Shown here: positions 25,651 to 37,420 of the stretch, in pieces
Position numbering within the stretch: position 1 is the stretch's first letter
Layout of the letters: the number at the start of each line of letters is the position of its first letter
From: Climacteris rufus
Taxonomy: Eukaryota > Chordata > Aves > Passeriformes > Climacteridae
Assembly (NCBI GenBank): GCA_013398175.1
Contig: VZRZ01005377.1
Location: forward strand, 1,008,896 to 1,072,895
Length of the DNA: 64,000 nt
Reading direction: 5' to 3'
The notes under the pieces: generated by a model
The model's input: only the letters and a program-made list of their open reading frames with translations
What the model was told of the DNA's origin: nothing
Database searches by the model: none
Program-made: the position numbers and the translations under genes

Positions 25651-26870
25651 TGACTCCAGCCTGCTTGTGTCACTTTGTATCACAAGCTATCAGACAATAT
25701 ATCAGACAAGTACTCACTTCAAGAATGACAGAAAATTGCCTCCTGAGTACACTCCACAGAGCCAAGGGATCACTTCCATGCTGTCCTTTGATGGCAAAGG
25801 GGATTGCACATGCAGCATCCTGGAGGACAGACCTCTGAGCCAGCACTGACCTGAGCACCATCAGCCCTTGCATTGTCCCTGCCCCAGGGCTCACAGCCAC
25901 AGCATTTGTGTCAGCAGAGCCTTTCTATCTGCTCTGTCCCTCCTGAGCCATGCTGGAGGCAGCAGGCAGAAAGCCTGGGACCCAGCAAGAAGAGAGGCAA
26001 ACTCTTGCTGTGAGCACCTGCTGTGCCAAGGAGCTGTGGAAATGCTGCTACAGTGGAGAGGAGTCAACAGCCACCAGATGTGAGGGACAATCTCCATATG
26101 TTGAGGGAATGTCAGGCTCCCACAGCTGGGAAAGGTGCTTACCACCATAATGACAGAGTTGCTCTGTAACCCCTTCTCTTCTCTCCTATTTACTCCTGCC
26201 AAATCAATCAGTGAGTTCAAAGCTGCAACCGAACTCGGACAAGAAGGGGATGATTACAGAGTGCAGCACTATTCTGTGTGTAAACCAGAGCACTTACCAT
26301 TATCTAATGCAATGGCTTCCACGGTGTGCTACCCACAGCTCATGGAAGCCTGTTCAGCCAGGCTGCCTTGGCTCTTCATCACATCCCAACCTCATATTTC
26401 AGCTCTGGAAGCCTTTAGTCATGTCCCTGAGCATCAGTGCCAGCTAGGAAAGCAGTCGTTATGCTCTCTTGGGCTTCTGCTACCTTGATGGTCCAAGTCT
26501 CCTAAATGACACTTGTAAGACAGCAAAGGAGCCTGTTCCTAACTTTAGCTGATGAATTAGGCAGCCAAATCTATCACTGCTTTTCCCTTGGATCTTGTGA
26601 AATATTATCAGAAGAGATAATCCACTGTGATAAATAAAACAAAACAAATGAGCTCCTCAACAGATGGTTTCACTACTAAAGTCTGAAATGAGAGCTGAGA
26701 AAAGCTTTATCTGCTATAACACAATATCTCACCAAATGCTGACAGATTTTTCCTGTTGTTCATATTTATATGATGAAAGCAATCAACAAGATTTTTCTTA
26801 AAAGGCAACCCAGAATCTCAGCCCAGCCTCAGACAAAGCTTTTATTTCCAGATGTTCTTCTCTTCGTAAC
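25651..26870. other. Slightly GC-richer non-coding DNA
   Basis: Frames of up to 117 codons overlap on both strands (25891-26220 minus, 26135-26488 plus), with no recognisable domain. No repeat family was recognised. Confidence 0.45.
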
Positions 26871-26970
26871 ATGAAACATAAGAACTCTTGTAACAGGGTC
26901 AAGCCAAAGATCCATCTACTCTGATGTCCCAAAATCGAAAGAGAGCAGATGAGGGTGGTTTAGAGTGTGT
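26871..26970 (-). mobile_element. Ancient CR1-type LINE tail remnant
   Basis: CATAAGAAC, then GGGTCAAGCCAAAGATCCAT and CTACTCTGATGTCC, line up with a widespread sauropsid CR1-family 3' region (ACATAAGAAC...GGGTCAGACCAAAGGTCCATCTAGCCC) in minus orientation. The match is good over ~55 bases and then fades. This subfamily is common in turtles and crocodilians, so the copy probably predates bird diversification. The right limit is approximate. Confidence 0.5.
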
Positions 26971-29789
26971 ATAAGAACATAGCAAGTAAACCAGGGTCCT
27001 TTGCCTACTCTATCCTCCTGGACTCTGGTGTGTTTTTACTTAAAATCATTGTCCTTTTGCTATAGCATTAGCCTTACACACTAGGCAAAATTCGGTATAA
27101 TTAAAAGAATATGGTTCTTGGATGGGTGGATTAAGTGAAAATCACTTACCATAAACATTTAAAACACATACAAACCTAAATTCCATGCATATAAACATTT
27201 TACCAAAATATGTTATTTGTTTGAATTAAAACTGGAGTGGGAAGACAAGATCATTCTCCAACAAAAACCAGTTTACTTGAAATGTTAAAAACTTTCCCTT
27301 TCACTGCAAATATTACTCTTCCACTACAAAGTCTTATACATCTCTGCAGAAATATTTACCCTTTGTCTTTTCAATTCCCCACCTGTGTTCCTGTTTAGTT
27401 TACCTTAGAAAAGCTATCGTCTTGCCATTTTTCTAAAAACAAAAGATCCCTGTTAACCACAAAGAGAAAACAACTATTCTGAAAACATGCATGATCAGGA
27501 TATACAGACACATTGATCCAAACACTATGCTCTGCTTGGTCTATATTGGTATGGAAGCAGCTGCACATTTGAAATAATCACATTCAATAACTTCTGATTT
27601 GTGGCAGCATAATCAAGATCAGTCACCTTTGCCTGGCTGATTCCAACATAGATACAAGCCTAGAGAACAGGCCTCTGCCTTTATCCAATGGGGTCTCTAT
27701 TTCTAGTATGAGATCCCACACAGTAGCCCCCATATACAAGAGAGCACTGAAAGACTGTGAAAAAAAACTGGCTAGGTCTCTTAAAAACATGTTGTGAAGC
27801 TGGCTAGGTCTCTTAAAAACACATTGAGAAGCTGGACGTTTTAGGTTAAAAACACAAAATAATTTTTTGAATGATAAATTGGTCTCTGCTTATGAATTTT
27901 ATGCTGCTGGAAACAAAAGAAACCACTATATGCACCTTATGGTAAGGTTTAAATAAATATTAGTTAAAAAAGCAAAAGTGCGGTCTCCTTTATTGCCAAT
28001 TACAGGTTTACAAAGTTAAACAGGGAAAAGTAATACTATAGCCAAAACAGACTTCCAGAGAGCCCTCCAGAGTCTCACTTGCTGTTCACTGGACTAACAT
28101 TAGTTATACTTTTATACCACAAGAATGGGCAGGGAGTATTATTAGGGTTTTGGTAGCTTTATGATCAGCTTCATATTCAAGATATTTTCTTCCAGAAATC
28201 TCCAAGTTTATGTGTAATCCTAAAGGAATATACCAGTGAATTGGAACAAGCAGTAGTAGTATTTGCAAGGAAAAGAAAGAAGCCAGGCTCGGGGTCAGTT
28301 TAGAAGTAGATAGAGCTGTAAAATTTGGTTCAACACATTCAAAGCAAGTTGCTGGCTTTCTGTTCCCTGTGTTCCAGGAAGAGAGCATTCTTTGGCAGGC
28401 ACTTCATTTAGAGGTTTCAATTTATGGGAAAGAGGCTTGCCTCAAAGAGGTTATTTTTTCTTATTTGACCAAGGTTTGGTGTTTTCCATCATTAGAACTC
28501 TTTGCCTCAAGAAAAAAAAAGTTAATTTTCAACAGGTTTGTTTTCATCCAGATAACCAGGGGTTCCTAGGATTTTGTACTAAGGCATTCCCAGACCACAG
28601 TGAAAGCTACAAAGAAAGACTTTAAAATGTAAGAAAATAAAAGTACCAACCCTTAACCAGATGTGTGTGAACTTTGTGCACACCCATAATGATCCTACTG
28701 CTGTAGCAGCACATCCAGGTGTGCCCAGGTAAGCCAGGGAAGGAAGCTTACATTTTGCACAGAGCTGCATCATCCTTGCAGCAGAATTCACAGAATTCAC
28801 AGTTGAACCCACAATTCTTGAGTAGTAATTCAGCACTGCTAACCACAAAAGAAAAGAAGGCTATATCTCAGTTTCACCAGCCTTACATTGTCTAAAGATC
28901 TGGCCCAATACACACTCACTGTGAGATTTCCATAAAATATAGGGGTTCTTGGCCTATCTGGTTTCCTATCTCAGATTTCAGATTTTTTTTCAAGAAGAGT
29001 GATTTTCACTAAAAGAGGCATTGTGCATTTTCCAAGAGTTAGTGTGCATGTAGCAATGGAACATAATTGCCATAAGGATTTACATGAGGTAATGCCATCT
29101 GCATCACATCTCTTTTGCTATGGAGAAAACACTAAAATGTAATTTGAGGTCAAGATCGTAGGGATTAAGATTACTGCTTCTTTTAAAGTACACTATAAAG
29201 ACAGAAATTTTAAGTGGACTTATAAAATGAAAGGATCCCTGTGTCAAGCCATATTTGCAGCACATTTCCTGTTATTGCCTAGAAGAGTATTTAAAACTGA
29301 CGTAAATGCCCACTGTGTTGTACCTTGATGCTTGTACCACATGCCCTTTTTCCATTTGATTGTGTTGATTCAGGAATCCGTTTGCCCAATCTTAAAAATA
29401 TTTCAGAAAGCAACTTCATATCTTGAATCCCAAGGTAGGATGAATCTCTATTAACTTGTCTACATTGTGTACATTTTAATTTTGTGGTGTGGCCCTCTAA
29501 GTATTGCATTCATTTCACCTCATCCTTTGAATTACATTTCATACAGCACATAGGAGCCCTCTAGGCTGGATTTCTCTTGCTCAGAAAGGAGACAAGACAA
29601 GCCTTCAACAATTCAGCTGGAGATCTGGAAGCATAAATGTTAAGCAACCTCAACCACAGAAAGTGCTCAGCAATACCTAAATCCAGACCTCCTCTCTATG
29701 CCTGACCTCTGTACTTGTGGCTGTACCACGACTTTCCTGCAGCTTTATTTGCCTCAGGGCAATAGTAGCATCTCCTTTATTCTCTGGCT
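26971..29789. other. Non-coding DNA with a 32-bp tandem duplication
   Basis: No gene or mobile element was recognised in this ~2.8 kb apart from the tandem duplication at 27768-27831. Frames are at most 94 codons. The AAATAAATATT region near 27950 is AT-rich without clear repeat identity. Confidence 0.45.
27768..27831. repeat. 32-bp direct tandem duplication, two copies
   Basis: Two adjacent 32-base units both begin CTGGCTAGGTCTCTTAAAAA and end with GAAG. They differ at only a few bases in the last third (CATGTTGTGAAG versus CACATTGAGAAG). A third start, CTGGACG, follows directly and breaks off. The high identity implies a fairly recent replication-slippage or unequal-exchange event. Confidence 0.9.
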
Positions 29790-30505
29790 TTGACACTGCT
29801 GAGCAGTCTTGGGAATCCAGAGAGGTCCCAGCTGACTGGAAACTGGGATTGTCCCAATTTTCAAGAAGGGCAAAAAGTGGACCTCAAAAATTACAGGTTT
29901 ATTAGTCTCACTCTGTTTCCTGCTAAAGTTATGGAGAAGATTAGTCTGGAAAGTATTGAAAAAGACCTCAAGGACAACACAACCTTTGGTCACAGCCAGC
30001 ACGGCTCCATGAGACGAAAGTCCTGCTTATCGAACCTGATTTCCTTTAGTCAAGGGAAGCCAGTTGACATAATCCTTTTGGATTTCAGCAAAGCTTTCAA
30101 TACTGTCTCTCACAGGATCCTTCTGGACAAAATGTCCAGCATACAGCTGGATAAACATATCATGTGATGGGTGAGCAACTGGCTCATGGGTCAGGCACAA
30201 AGGGTTACAGTGAATGGGGTGACATCAGGCTGGTGACCTGTCACTGGTGGGGTTCTGCAGGACTCCATCTTCAGCCCAGTTCTCTTCAATGTCTCCATAA
30301 ATTACATGAATGCAGGACTGGAAGGGATACAAAGCAAGTTCACAGACAATATAAAATTGGGAGGAGCTGTCGACTCCTTGAAGATGAGGCCTTGCAGAGA
30401 GACGTCAGCAAATCAGAAGCTGGGCAATCACCAGCCATATGAAGTTCAATAAGAGAAAGTGCCAGATTCTGCACCTGGGAATCAGGAATCTGGACTGCAT
30501 TAGAG
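29790..30505 (+). mobile_element. CR1 LINE, ORF2 reverse-transcriptase fragment
   Basis: This is a decayed piece of the CR1 ORF2 reverse transcriptase, 5' and 3' truncated. In order it shows REVPADWKLG, a degraded fingers region (KNYRFISLTLFPAKVMEKIS), HSQHGSMRRKSCLSNLISF, motif A as LLDFSKAFNTVSHRILL, MSSIQLDKHIM, a VPQGS-like motif read as VLQDS, and the catalytic FADD box read as FTDN at 30339-30350. It ends around MKFN and the HLG motif. At least two frameshifts and an internal stop separate the parts. The loss of the second catalytic aspartate and the frameshifts show a dead copy. The 3' UTR is absent. The segment is homologous to the minus-strand copy at 36.5-37.4 kb. Confidence 0.93.
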
Positions 30506-33284
30506 TCAGTACTTCATCTGGACACTCGATAGTAATAGGACTGCTTCTACATTAGTGGCAATGTATGTAAGCATACATAAAAGCACATACGTAATGCCTG
30601 TGTTTGTATGGTTATCCAATTTTTTTACATGGGCTTTAAAAACATTTTTCAGACTGATAGGACAAAGAGAAAACTCACAGCATTTCATAAAATTCCATTC
30701 TGTTGAACTGCTCTTACACCATCAGAGAAGCTCCCCAGGTGGTGGACTAAGTGGCAAGTTTCTAGACTTTCACATCACTAGTCCAAAAACTCCCCATTTG
30801 GCAATGGAGCAGAGACATCTGCTGAAATTGAGAAATTCTTATTAGCTGAGTTCAGATAGAGAAGCCTGCAGCTAATCAATGACACCATTACCACCATCAT
30901 CACCCAGAGCTGCAAGTGCAGCCCAGATGAATCCAGAGGCAGGGTTTCAAAGAACTCATGATAACAGAGCTAAACACTGAGAACAAAAAAGATTAGAGAC
31001 TTCAAGGATCATGGGTCAAAGATTAAGCAGAGGTCAATCTAGCCATAAATAAAGAAATGGATAAATTCTCCCTGCAGTGAGGCTTAGTAATGAAAAACAG
31101 AAAAACTCTGTATTACCCAAATTAAAAGTACATGAAGCTCATTACCTCTTTTTACCCTCAACTACTCCATTGAAATGGACCAAAACAAAATTCCTGCTTT
31201 TGGGAATGTTGTCTCTGGACCATGTCATCACACTTGTTGAAAGGGACAACAATGCACAGCTGTATCAGAAATCTCCAACAACTTGAACAGGTGAAAACTT
31301 CTAGCACATGTAGTCCTTTCTGCTGTGTAGAGCACAGGTATAAGCACAGTGGTAGAGCTGTTCTTACATGCACACACATATCAGCACCAAGCAGGTGAGA
31401 CCCACCAGAGATTTCAAATCTGCTGTCATCATCTTTTTTGCCAGAAGTTGTACGTAAAGAGATGGTTTAAATAGTTGAGATAGAATCAAGCACAGAATAG
31501 TTCAGAAATGTTTTTCAATTGTAATTAAGAACCTAATTCTTTTTTTAAATCTTATCTGGCCAACTCTGAAGAGAGCTCTTTCCATGAAATTAAGTCATTC
31601 CCTTGTTACAGGAAAATAACACAATACAGAACTCTGCTGGTGCCTGAGAGTTAAAAGATGAAAAATTATCTTGAAAAAAATCAGCAGTGAATATGCAGAA
31701 GAATAAAAATGGTACTTATGCTGACTTGCAATTCCACAACTGACTGCATGAGTAATAGGGCAAGGGCACACCATAACACCATAAAACATTGGTTTTTGTT
31801 TACTTCAGGCTGTCACAACAACCTAGTGTAAACTGACAGTGAGATCAGAATCAGGCCAAATTTTTTTGTACAATCTCTGAATTGATCCACTTGTGTTTAA
31901 GCCATTACTTACTTACATTGCCTTGTAAAACTCATCACTGCCACTAAGTATGGCTCATAACTCCTAAGAATACAGATATTTATTGTCTCTAGACCCAGCA
32001 CATTGCACATTCTGACAAGAATTAAAGTGCTTTCTTTGTGTCCTTGAAATGAGATTGAAAATGTGGTTTTCAATACATTTTTTAGGGCAGGGAGAAGCAA
32101 GACAGCAAAGCCAATAGGATCCACTCAGCTGGCAGAGTCCACAGCTGAAGCACTACACCTTCTTTCCCTGGTACCTTAGATCTCTCATGGGACACTTGGC
32201 AATTCCCTGCTTTCCAATGAGTGTCTGAGGATCCTCAAAAGCCCTTGAAGCTCCACAATATTTGCTGGAAACTCAGACTTCTCAGAGCACATTTTTGCCG
32301 CAGAGCAGGACATGGTGCTGGAATTAGACCTTTACCATGGTTAACCCACAAGAGTGCTGCACTAGCCCAGTGTGTCTATGTGGCTTCCAGAGGTTCCTAT
32401 ATTTCTGACCAGGGCTGTCCCATGCCAAGGGGAACTTTTTTACCAGCCGGCACAGAGCTCCATGGGTCACTCCATGGCCGCACTGCTCTTTGCTCCTTGC
32501 CCAGGCCCTGCCTCACATTCAGAGCACCTCATTTAAAAAAAAATTAAATCTGCCTAAATCATTTTTGCTAGCTTGTAATGACACACATGCATGATTACGT
32601 GCCTGGCAAATTTTCACTGGATACACACAGAGGGAGTGAAATGTGTAAGTGCTTTTTCCTACTGTGCGTATGATGAGGTATTACAACACGAGGATGCTCA
32701 GTTGAAAGCAAGGCTCTGGTTCAAAGGAAATGCAGGTGGTTTCGATTGTTTCCATAGACCAGAGTGCCTGCTTAATAAGAACAAGCAAGTACATGCAGAA
32801 TTCAGAGGATCAACAAACTGTTCTCATTAGAGGCTTTCCACCACAATGTGCCTACAGACACATGCACACAAAATTAAATAAATGTCACAACATAAAAATG
32901 TGGGCGATCAGCTATTGTATTTCAGTTCGCTCAGGGATAGTTGACCAAGCAGTGCACTTTTTAGTGATGTAATATAAGAAAACTACCTCCTAATTGGCAA
33001 TGGTAAGTAAGTAATATGATAAGAAAGTATAATTTATAGTGTAGATGCAATTAAGAGTGTATGTGTTCTGTTTACCAGGCCACCAGAGAGGCTGATTAGT
33101 TTGGTCAGCCATTTTTCCATAGATTTTAATATAGCTGGTTAAGTAGTAAAGTATTCTTATTTTTCCACAGCTGCCACCTGCCTGGAGTACCATAGACACT
33201 TCTTAACTGGCACCTATTTTTGCTGGAAATAAATGTACTGAATACAAGGTGGTCCTAATTATAGGAAACTGGAAGAAATATATT
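30506..33284. other. Non-coding DNA between two CR1 fragments
   Basis: No recognisable gene or repeat. Frames of 96-108 codons (30555-30845 plus, 32221-32547 plus) have no recognisable similarity. The 3' remainder of the CR1 copy to the left is not seen here. Confidence 0.45.
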
Positions 33285-33571
33285 GTTTGGGAGCTGTATT
33301 CTGTTTAACATCTGTGCCAAAGACCTGGAGCGAGTGATGGAGTGCACCTTCACCAAGCCTGCAGATGACCTGAAATTGGGGGGAACAGTTGAGAGGCTTG
33401 AGGGAAAGGCTGCTATTTAAATGGACAGAAATGGGCTGGTGAAATGGGCCAACAGGAACTTTACTAAATTCAAGGAGGGCATATGCAGTGTCCCACACCA
33501 CAGAGGTAGAAGCCTCTTGAAACTGTATGGGCTAGGGGCTGTCTGGGAGGCGGATGTGCTGAAAGGAGGCT
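33285..33571 (+). mobile_element. CR1 LINE, reverse-transcriptase fragment (second subfamily)
   Basis: The fragment reads as a CR1 ORF2 palm region: LFNI-like start (ILFNICAKDLERVMECT), the FADD active-site box altered to PADD at 33358-33369, then DLKLGGTVERLEG, a stop codon, and LVKWANRNFTKFKEG, corresponding to the conserved LxxWAxxNxMKFNKxKC segment. The MECT lead-in differs from the subfamily of the 29.8 and 36.5 kb copies, so this is a separate insertion. After about 33480 the similarity becomes faint, and the right limit is approximate. It is non-functional. Confidence 0.8.
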
Positions 33572-36461
33572 ATCCAATACAATTCATCCAAAGTTTCCGC
33601 TTAATTCATAGTTCATAGACCTCTGGTATTCTCCTTGCCTTTCTTTCCACTTTATCTGGTTAGTCTGTCATGAAGTGTGGCATTGGACTACCAGTATTGA
33701 ATAGTGAGAAAAGATTATTTCACTTGTCTGGTAGTCTATACATCTGTTCATACTTTCCAGTATGACACTTGACTTTTCTAATGCAGTGTTTGTCTCTGAC
33801 CATGGCTAAATAGCAACACACCACAGACAAAGACAGCAGAAACATGCCGGAGTCAAGTCTGAAATTAGCTTTCTGGTATATTTGGATTTGGTCTAGTATC
33901 TTATAGCCAGGATGAGGTTAGATAACATGGGATGGGCACAACTCCAACTTCTCTCCTTTCCTTTTCTTTCCCTGGTCATTCCTCTCCCCACTCTTACTCC
34001 TAGCTGTGGAGTCCCACTTGTCCCACAGTCTTTGCTGTCTCACTTTAACTGTCCAGTAAGCCAGTTCAACTCAGAAATCCAGGAGATGTTATTTGCCCTA
34101 TTTATTATGCTAGCTTTCTCCTGTCTTAACAAGTCCATCTGGCCTCCCATGGAGCCTGAAGCAGAGTAAAAGATGAGTAGGAACATGAAGGGAAGAGAGA
34201 CATAAAAGAAATAGGACAGCTTTGTCTTAACCCCTATGGCATCCAGCTCATGTCCCCTGTCAATGTTTTTGGACTGGAGGGCTTCCAGTGAATGCTCATT
34301 AAACCTCACAACACCCCTGTAGAGAAAGTCTTGTCATCTTTGATGGCTGAATAAAGAAAAGTCCAGAAAGAAATGGCCTTCCTCAAGGATATAAAACAAG
34401 GCAGGAGGAAAGCCAGAAACAGGACTAAGGTAAAAGCCTCTTGCTCAAGCTCCTTATTTTCCCCTTTATCCCCATGGCACAATCCTCACACCAGTGCTGC
34501 TTTGTAAGTTTGCAACAGCTGAAAGTTTGCGTGTTTAGAATATTACTACTACAAATAATGTCCCTACAAAAAGATTTGCCAATAACACAGATTTTGTCAA
34601 AGCAGGAGGGGTGAAGAGACATATCTCATAAAAGAGGTAAGTATTTAAAACCTAGAAGATGCAAAGCTTTACAGTCTCCATAACAGAATTCCCAAGTGAT
34701 GGCCATACATAGCAGCTTTCAACACAGAGCAAGCTAAGTAAAATGGGATGAGAAACTAAAGTACTTTAGGTAGATCTGTCCAATGTTCACACACTGAGTT
34801 AACAGCTACCTAAGACTAGTCATCAGTCCCCCCTGGATGATTTCTGCCTTTTATATAATACTTGTTTGATGTAAAGTACACAAAAATTCCCACTAGCCCA
34901 GACAAAAATCCATGGCTCCACCCTCCATTCTGATCACCTCAGGGCACAAAACCATGCTATCACAATGGTCTAGTGAAATCTGGTCATATTTACACAGCTT
35001 CAGGACAAGATGAAGGAATTGTGACCATCTTGGCCTGTTCAGTAAGATACCCTTATAAGCAGTGTGATAGGGGGAGACTGAAAGAGCTAAAAATTAATTT
35101 GTTATATGAATGTTATCCCTATTATGTCATGGGAAAAAAATGAAAGAAGAACACAAACATGAAAGCATGGGAGGAGAGTTTTCCGGTTGTTGCATTAAAG
35201 GTGGTAGCTTGAATTAGCATTTTGTGAGCAACACAATCTTCCCAAAGAGCTAAACGGAAGTGTCTACTCTGAGGATCCTGTTCAGGTGCAGGCACAAGCA
35301 TAGTGCTAAGCTGCACTGTCCTCTTGAGTCTTCAAAAGTTGTGAACACCAGCAGAGAAACACTTCAGACTGCCAGGGAAAATGGAAATCCAAAAAGTTGG
35401 ATGGAGCCCTATCTAAGTGTCAGGATGATTTAGTCACCCGGATACTTTCAAGTCTCATATTTCAAAACAAGATTAAGCAGGGACTGCACCCTGGGTGACC
35501 CTTTCTTTATACTTTTCCCCCAAAGAACAAGTAGTCCTTGGTTGCAAATTTTCCAGGCTGAGTCTCTGACCAGAGATTACCCCAACTCCGTTACAGCTCA
35601 CAGAGCCAGGTCTTCCTTCTTGGAAAGAAAACTGCAGGAGAGGAGCTGCTGTGCAACACTGCCTCATCGTAACACAAATCCGGTGTGCTGCCTGGCTACA
35701 TACCCAGCCTTGAAGCATCAAAGTCCTCTCAAGTTCATTAGTTCTCCAGATTAAGCCTTGATCTTAATTTAAACATCCTTTTATCCTTTGTGATCTCATT
35801 TTGTGAATTAAACTTTCATCTTCTTGCATGTAATCATTATTTTCATATCAGGGATGCTTATTCTTGATTAAAAAAAAAGATATGAGAAACTTTGCAAGTA
35901 CATTTACTGTAGAGAATACTGTAAGTGCAAAATTAGATATCCAACTAAAGCCTGGTCCTGCAAGAACTCCACATATAAAAATCACGTTTCATTCAGGCTG
36001 TGTTTCACATGCTCACTGTCAATGCACCCAGAGGTCTCTCTTGGCAAGGCAGAAGCATTTTTAATTGTCATGGTAGGTGATCCTAACAGGTACAGAAATC
36101 GATAATGTAAAACTGTATGTAGGTAAAATCGTATGCAGTAACAGTGCCACTGACAATCATCCAAATATACAGGGTTTATACAGGTTTATAAGAAACATCA
36201 GCACAATACACCTGGTTTTGTACAAAGAGATAATTTTGACAAAAACAACAAAGGGACAGCAAGGCCTTGGGTGCACACCCTTCCTGCATATATCTTTAGG
36301 GAGGCTGCTAAGATGGCTGTACTGGAAACTTTTTGAGCCTGATCCTATGAAGCAGATTCCAAGTCCTGCAGTTTTAGAGAGCAGCAAAGGTTGTCAGAAA
36401 CTTGAAGGACTCACATTACCCTCCATGACTGGTATCTGAAAACACACACAGTTTTCAAGGT
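33572..36461. other. Non-coding DNA, nothing recognised
   Basis: Unique sequence with frames of 89 codons or fewer until the small frames near 36.1-36.4 kb. No repeat family, RNA gene or exon-like frame was recognised. An A-run lies near 35870. Confidence 0.45.
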
Positions 36462-37420
36462 AAGGCTCCCCCAGTGCAGAGCAGAATGGGACAATCCCTG
36501 CCCTTGCCCTGCTGGCCATGCTGTGGCTGGTGCCTCCCAGGACATGGAAGACCCTCCTGGCTGCCAGGGCACTGCTAGCTCATATTCCGTTTGCCATCAA
36601 CCAGGACCCCCAGGTCCCTTTCCACAGTGCTGCTCTCCAGCCTCTCATTCCCCACTCTGTACATACAATCAGGGTTGCCCCATCCCAGGTGTGGAATCCA
36701 GCACTTGCCCTTATTAAATTTCATACAGTTAGTGAATGCATCTCTAATTAATTCATCCAGATCTCTCTGCAGGACCTCTGTGCCCTCAAGGGAGTTGACA
36801 GCTCCTCCCAATTTAGTGCCCCTGGCAAATTTGTTCAGTATCTCTTCTAGTCCTGCATCCAAGTCATTAATGACAATGTTGAAGAGAACTGAGGCAAGAA
36901 TGGAGGGCTGCAGAACCCCATTAGTGACAGGTCACTAGCCTGATGTCACGCCATTCACTATAACTCTTTTTGCCTAACCCATGAACCTGTTGTTCACCCA
37001 TCACATGATGTGTTTATCCAGCTGTATGCTGGACATTTTGTGCAGAAGGATGCTGTGAGACACAGTATCAAAAGCTTTACAGAAGTCCAAAAAAGTCACA
37101 TGTGCTGGCTTTCCTGGATCAGCCAGGTGTGTTACTCTGTCACTGACGGAAATCAGATTCCACAGGCAGGACTTTCCTCTCGTGAAGCCATGATGGCTGT
37201 GACTGATGACTGCATTGTCCTCCGGGTGCTTTTCAGTATTTCCCAGAATAATCTTTTCTATGATTCTACTGGACACTAAAGTGACACTAACAAACCTGTG
37301 CTTGCTGGGGTCTTCCTTTTTGCCCTTCTTGAAAAGGAGACAACATTCACCAGCTTACAGTCAGCTGGGACCTCTGCCCATCAGACCCCATAGATTTGTA
37401 GGGATCCAGCTGGGTATGTC
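36462..37420 (-). mobile_element. CR1 LINE, ORF2 reverse-transcriptase fragment, minus strand
   Basis: Read right to left: an LxxPKxYRPxSLT-type lead-in with deletions (the ~37370-37420 part matches the consensus block around GGCCCCATAGACTTGTG but lies directly against later sequence, so an internal deletion is likely). Then SSRIIEKIILGNTEKH, HSHHGFTRGKSCLWNLIS and an intact motif A, FLDFCKAFDTVSHSILL. MSSIQLDKHIM and a degraded GVPQGS region follow, then AGLEEILNKFARGTKLGG, where the FADD box has become FARG at 36818-36829. NCMKFNKGKC, ERDLGVLVDGK and NMS come next, and then the frame shifts. Two frames remain open, 37001-37276 and 36575-36862. Both catalytic aspartates are gone, so it is inactive. 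Neither the 3' UTR nor the 5' end is present. Confidence 0.93.
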
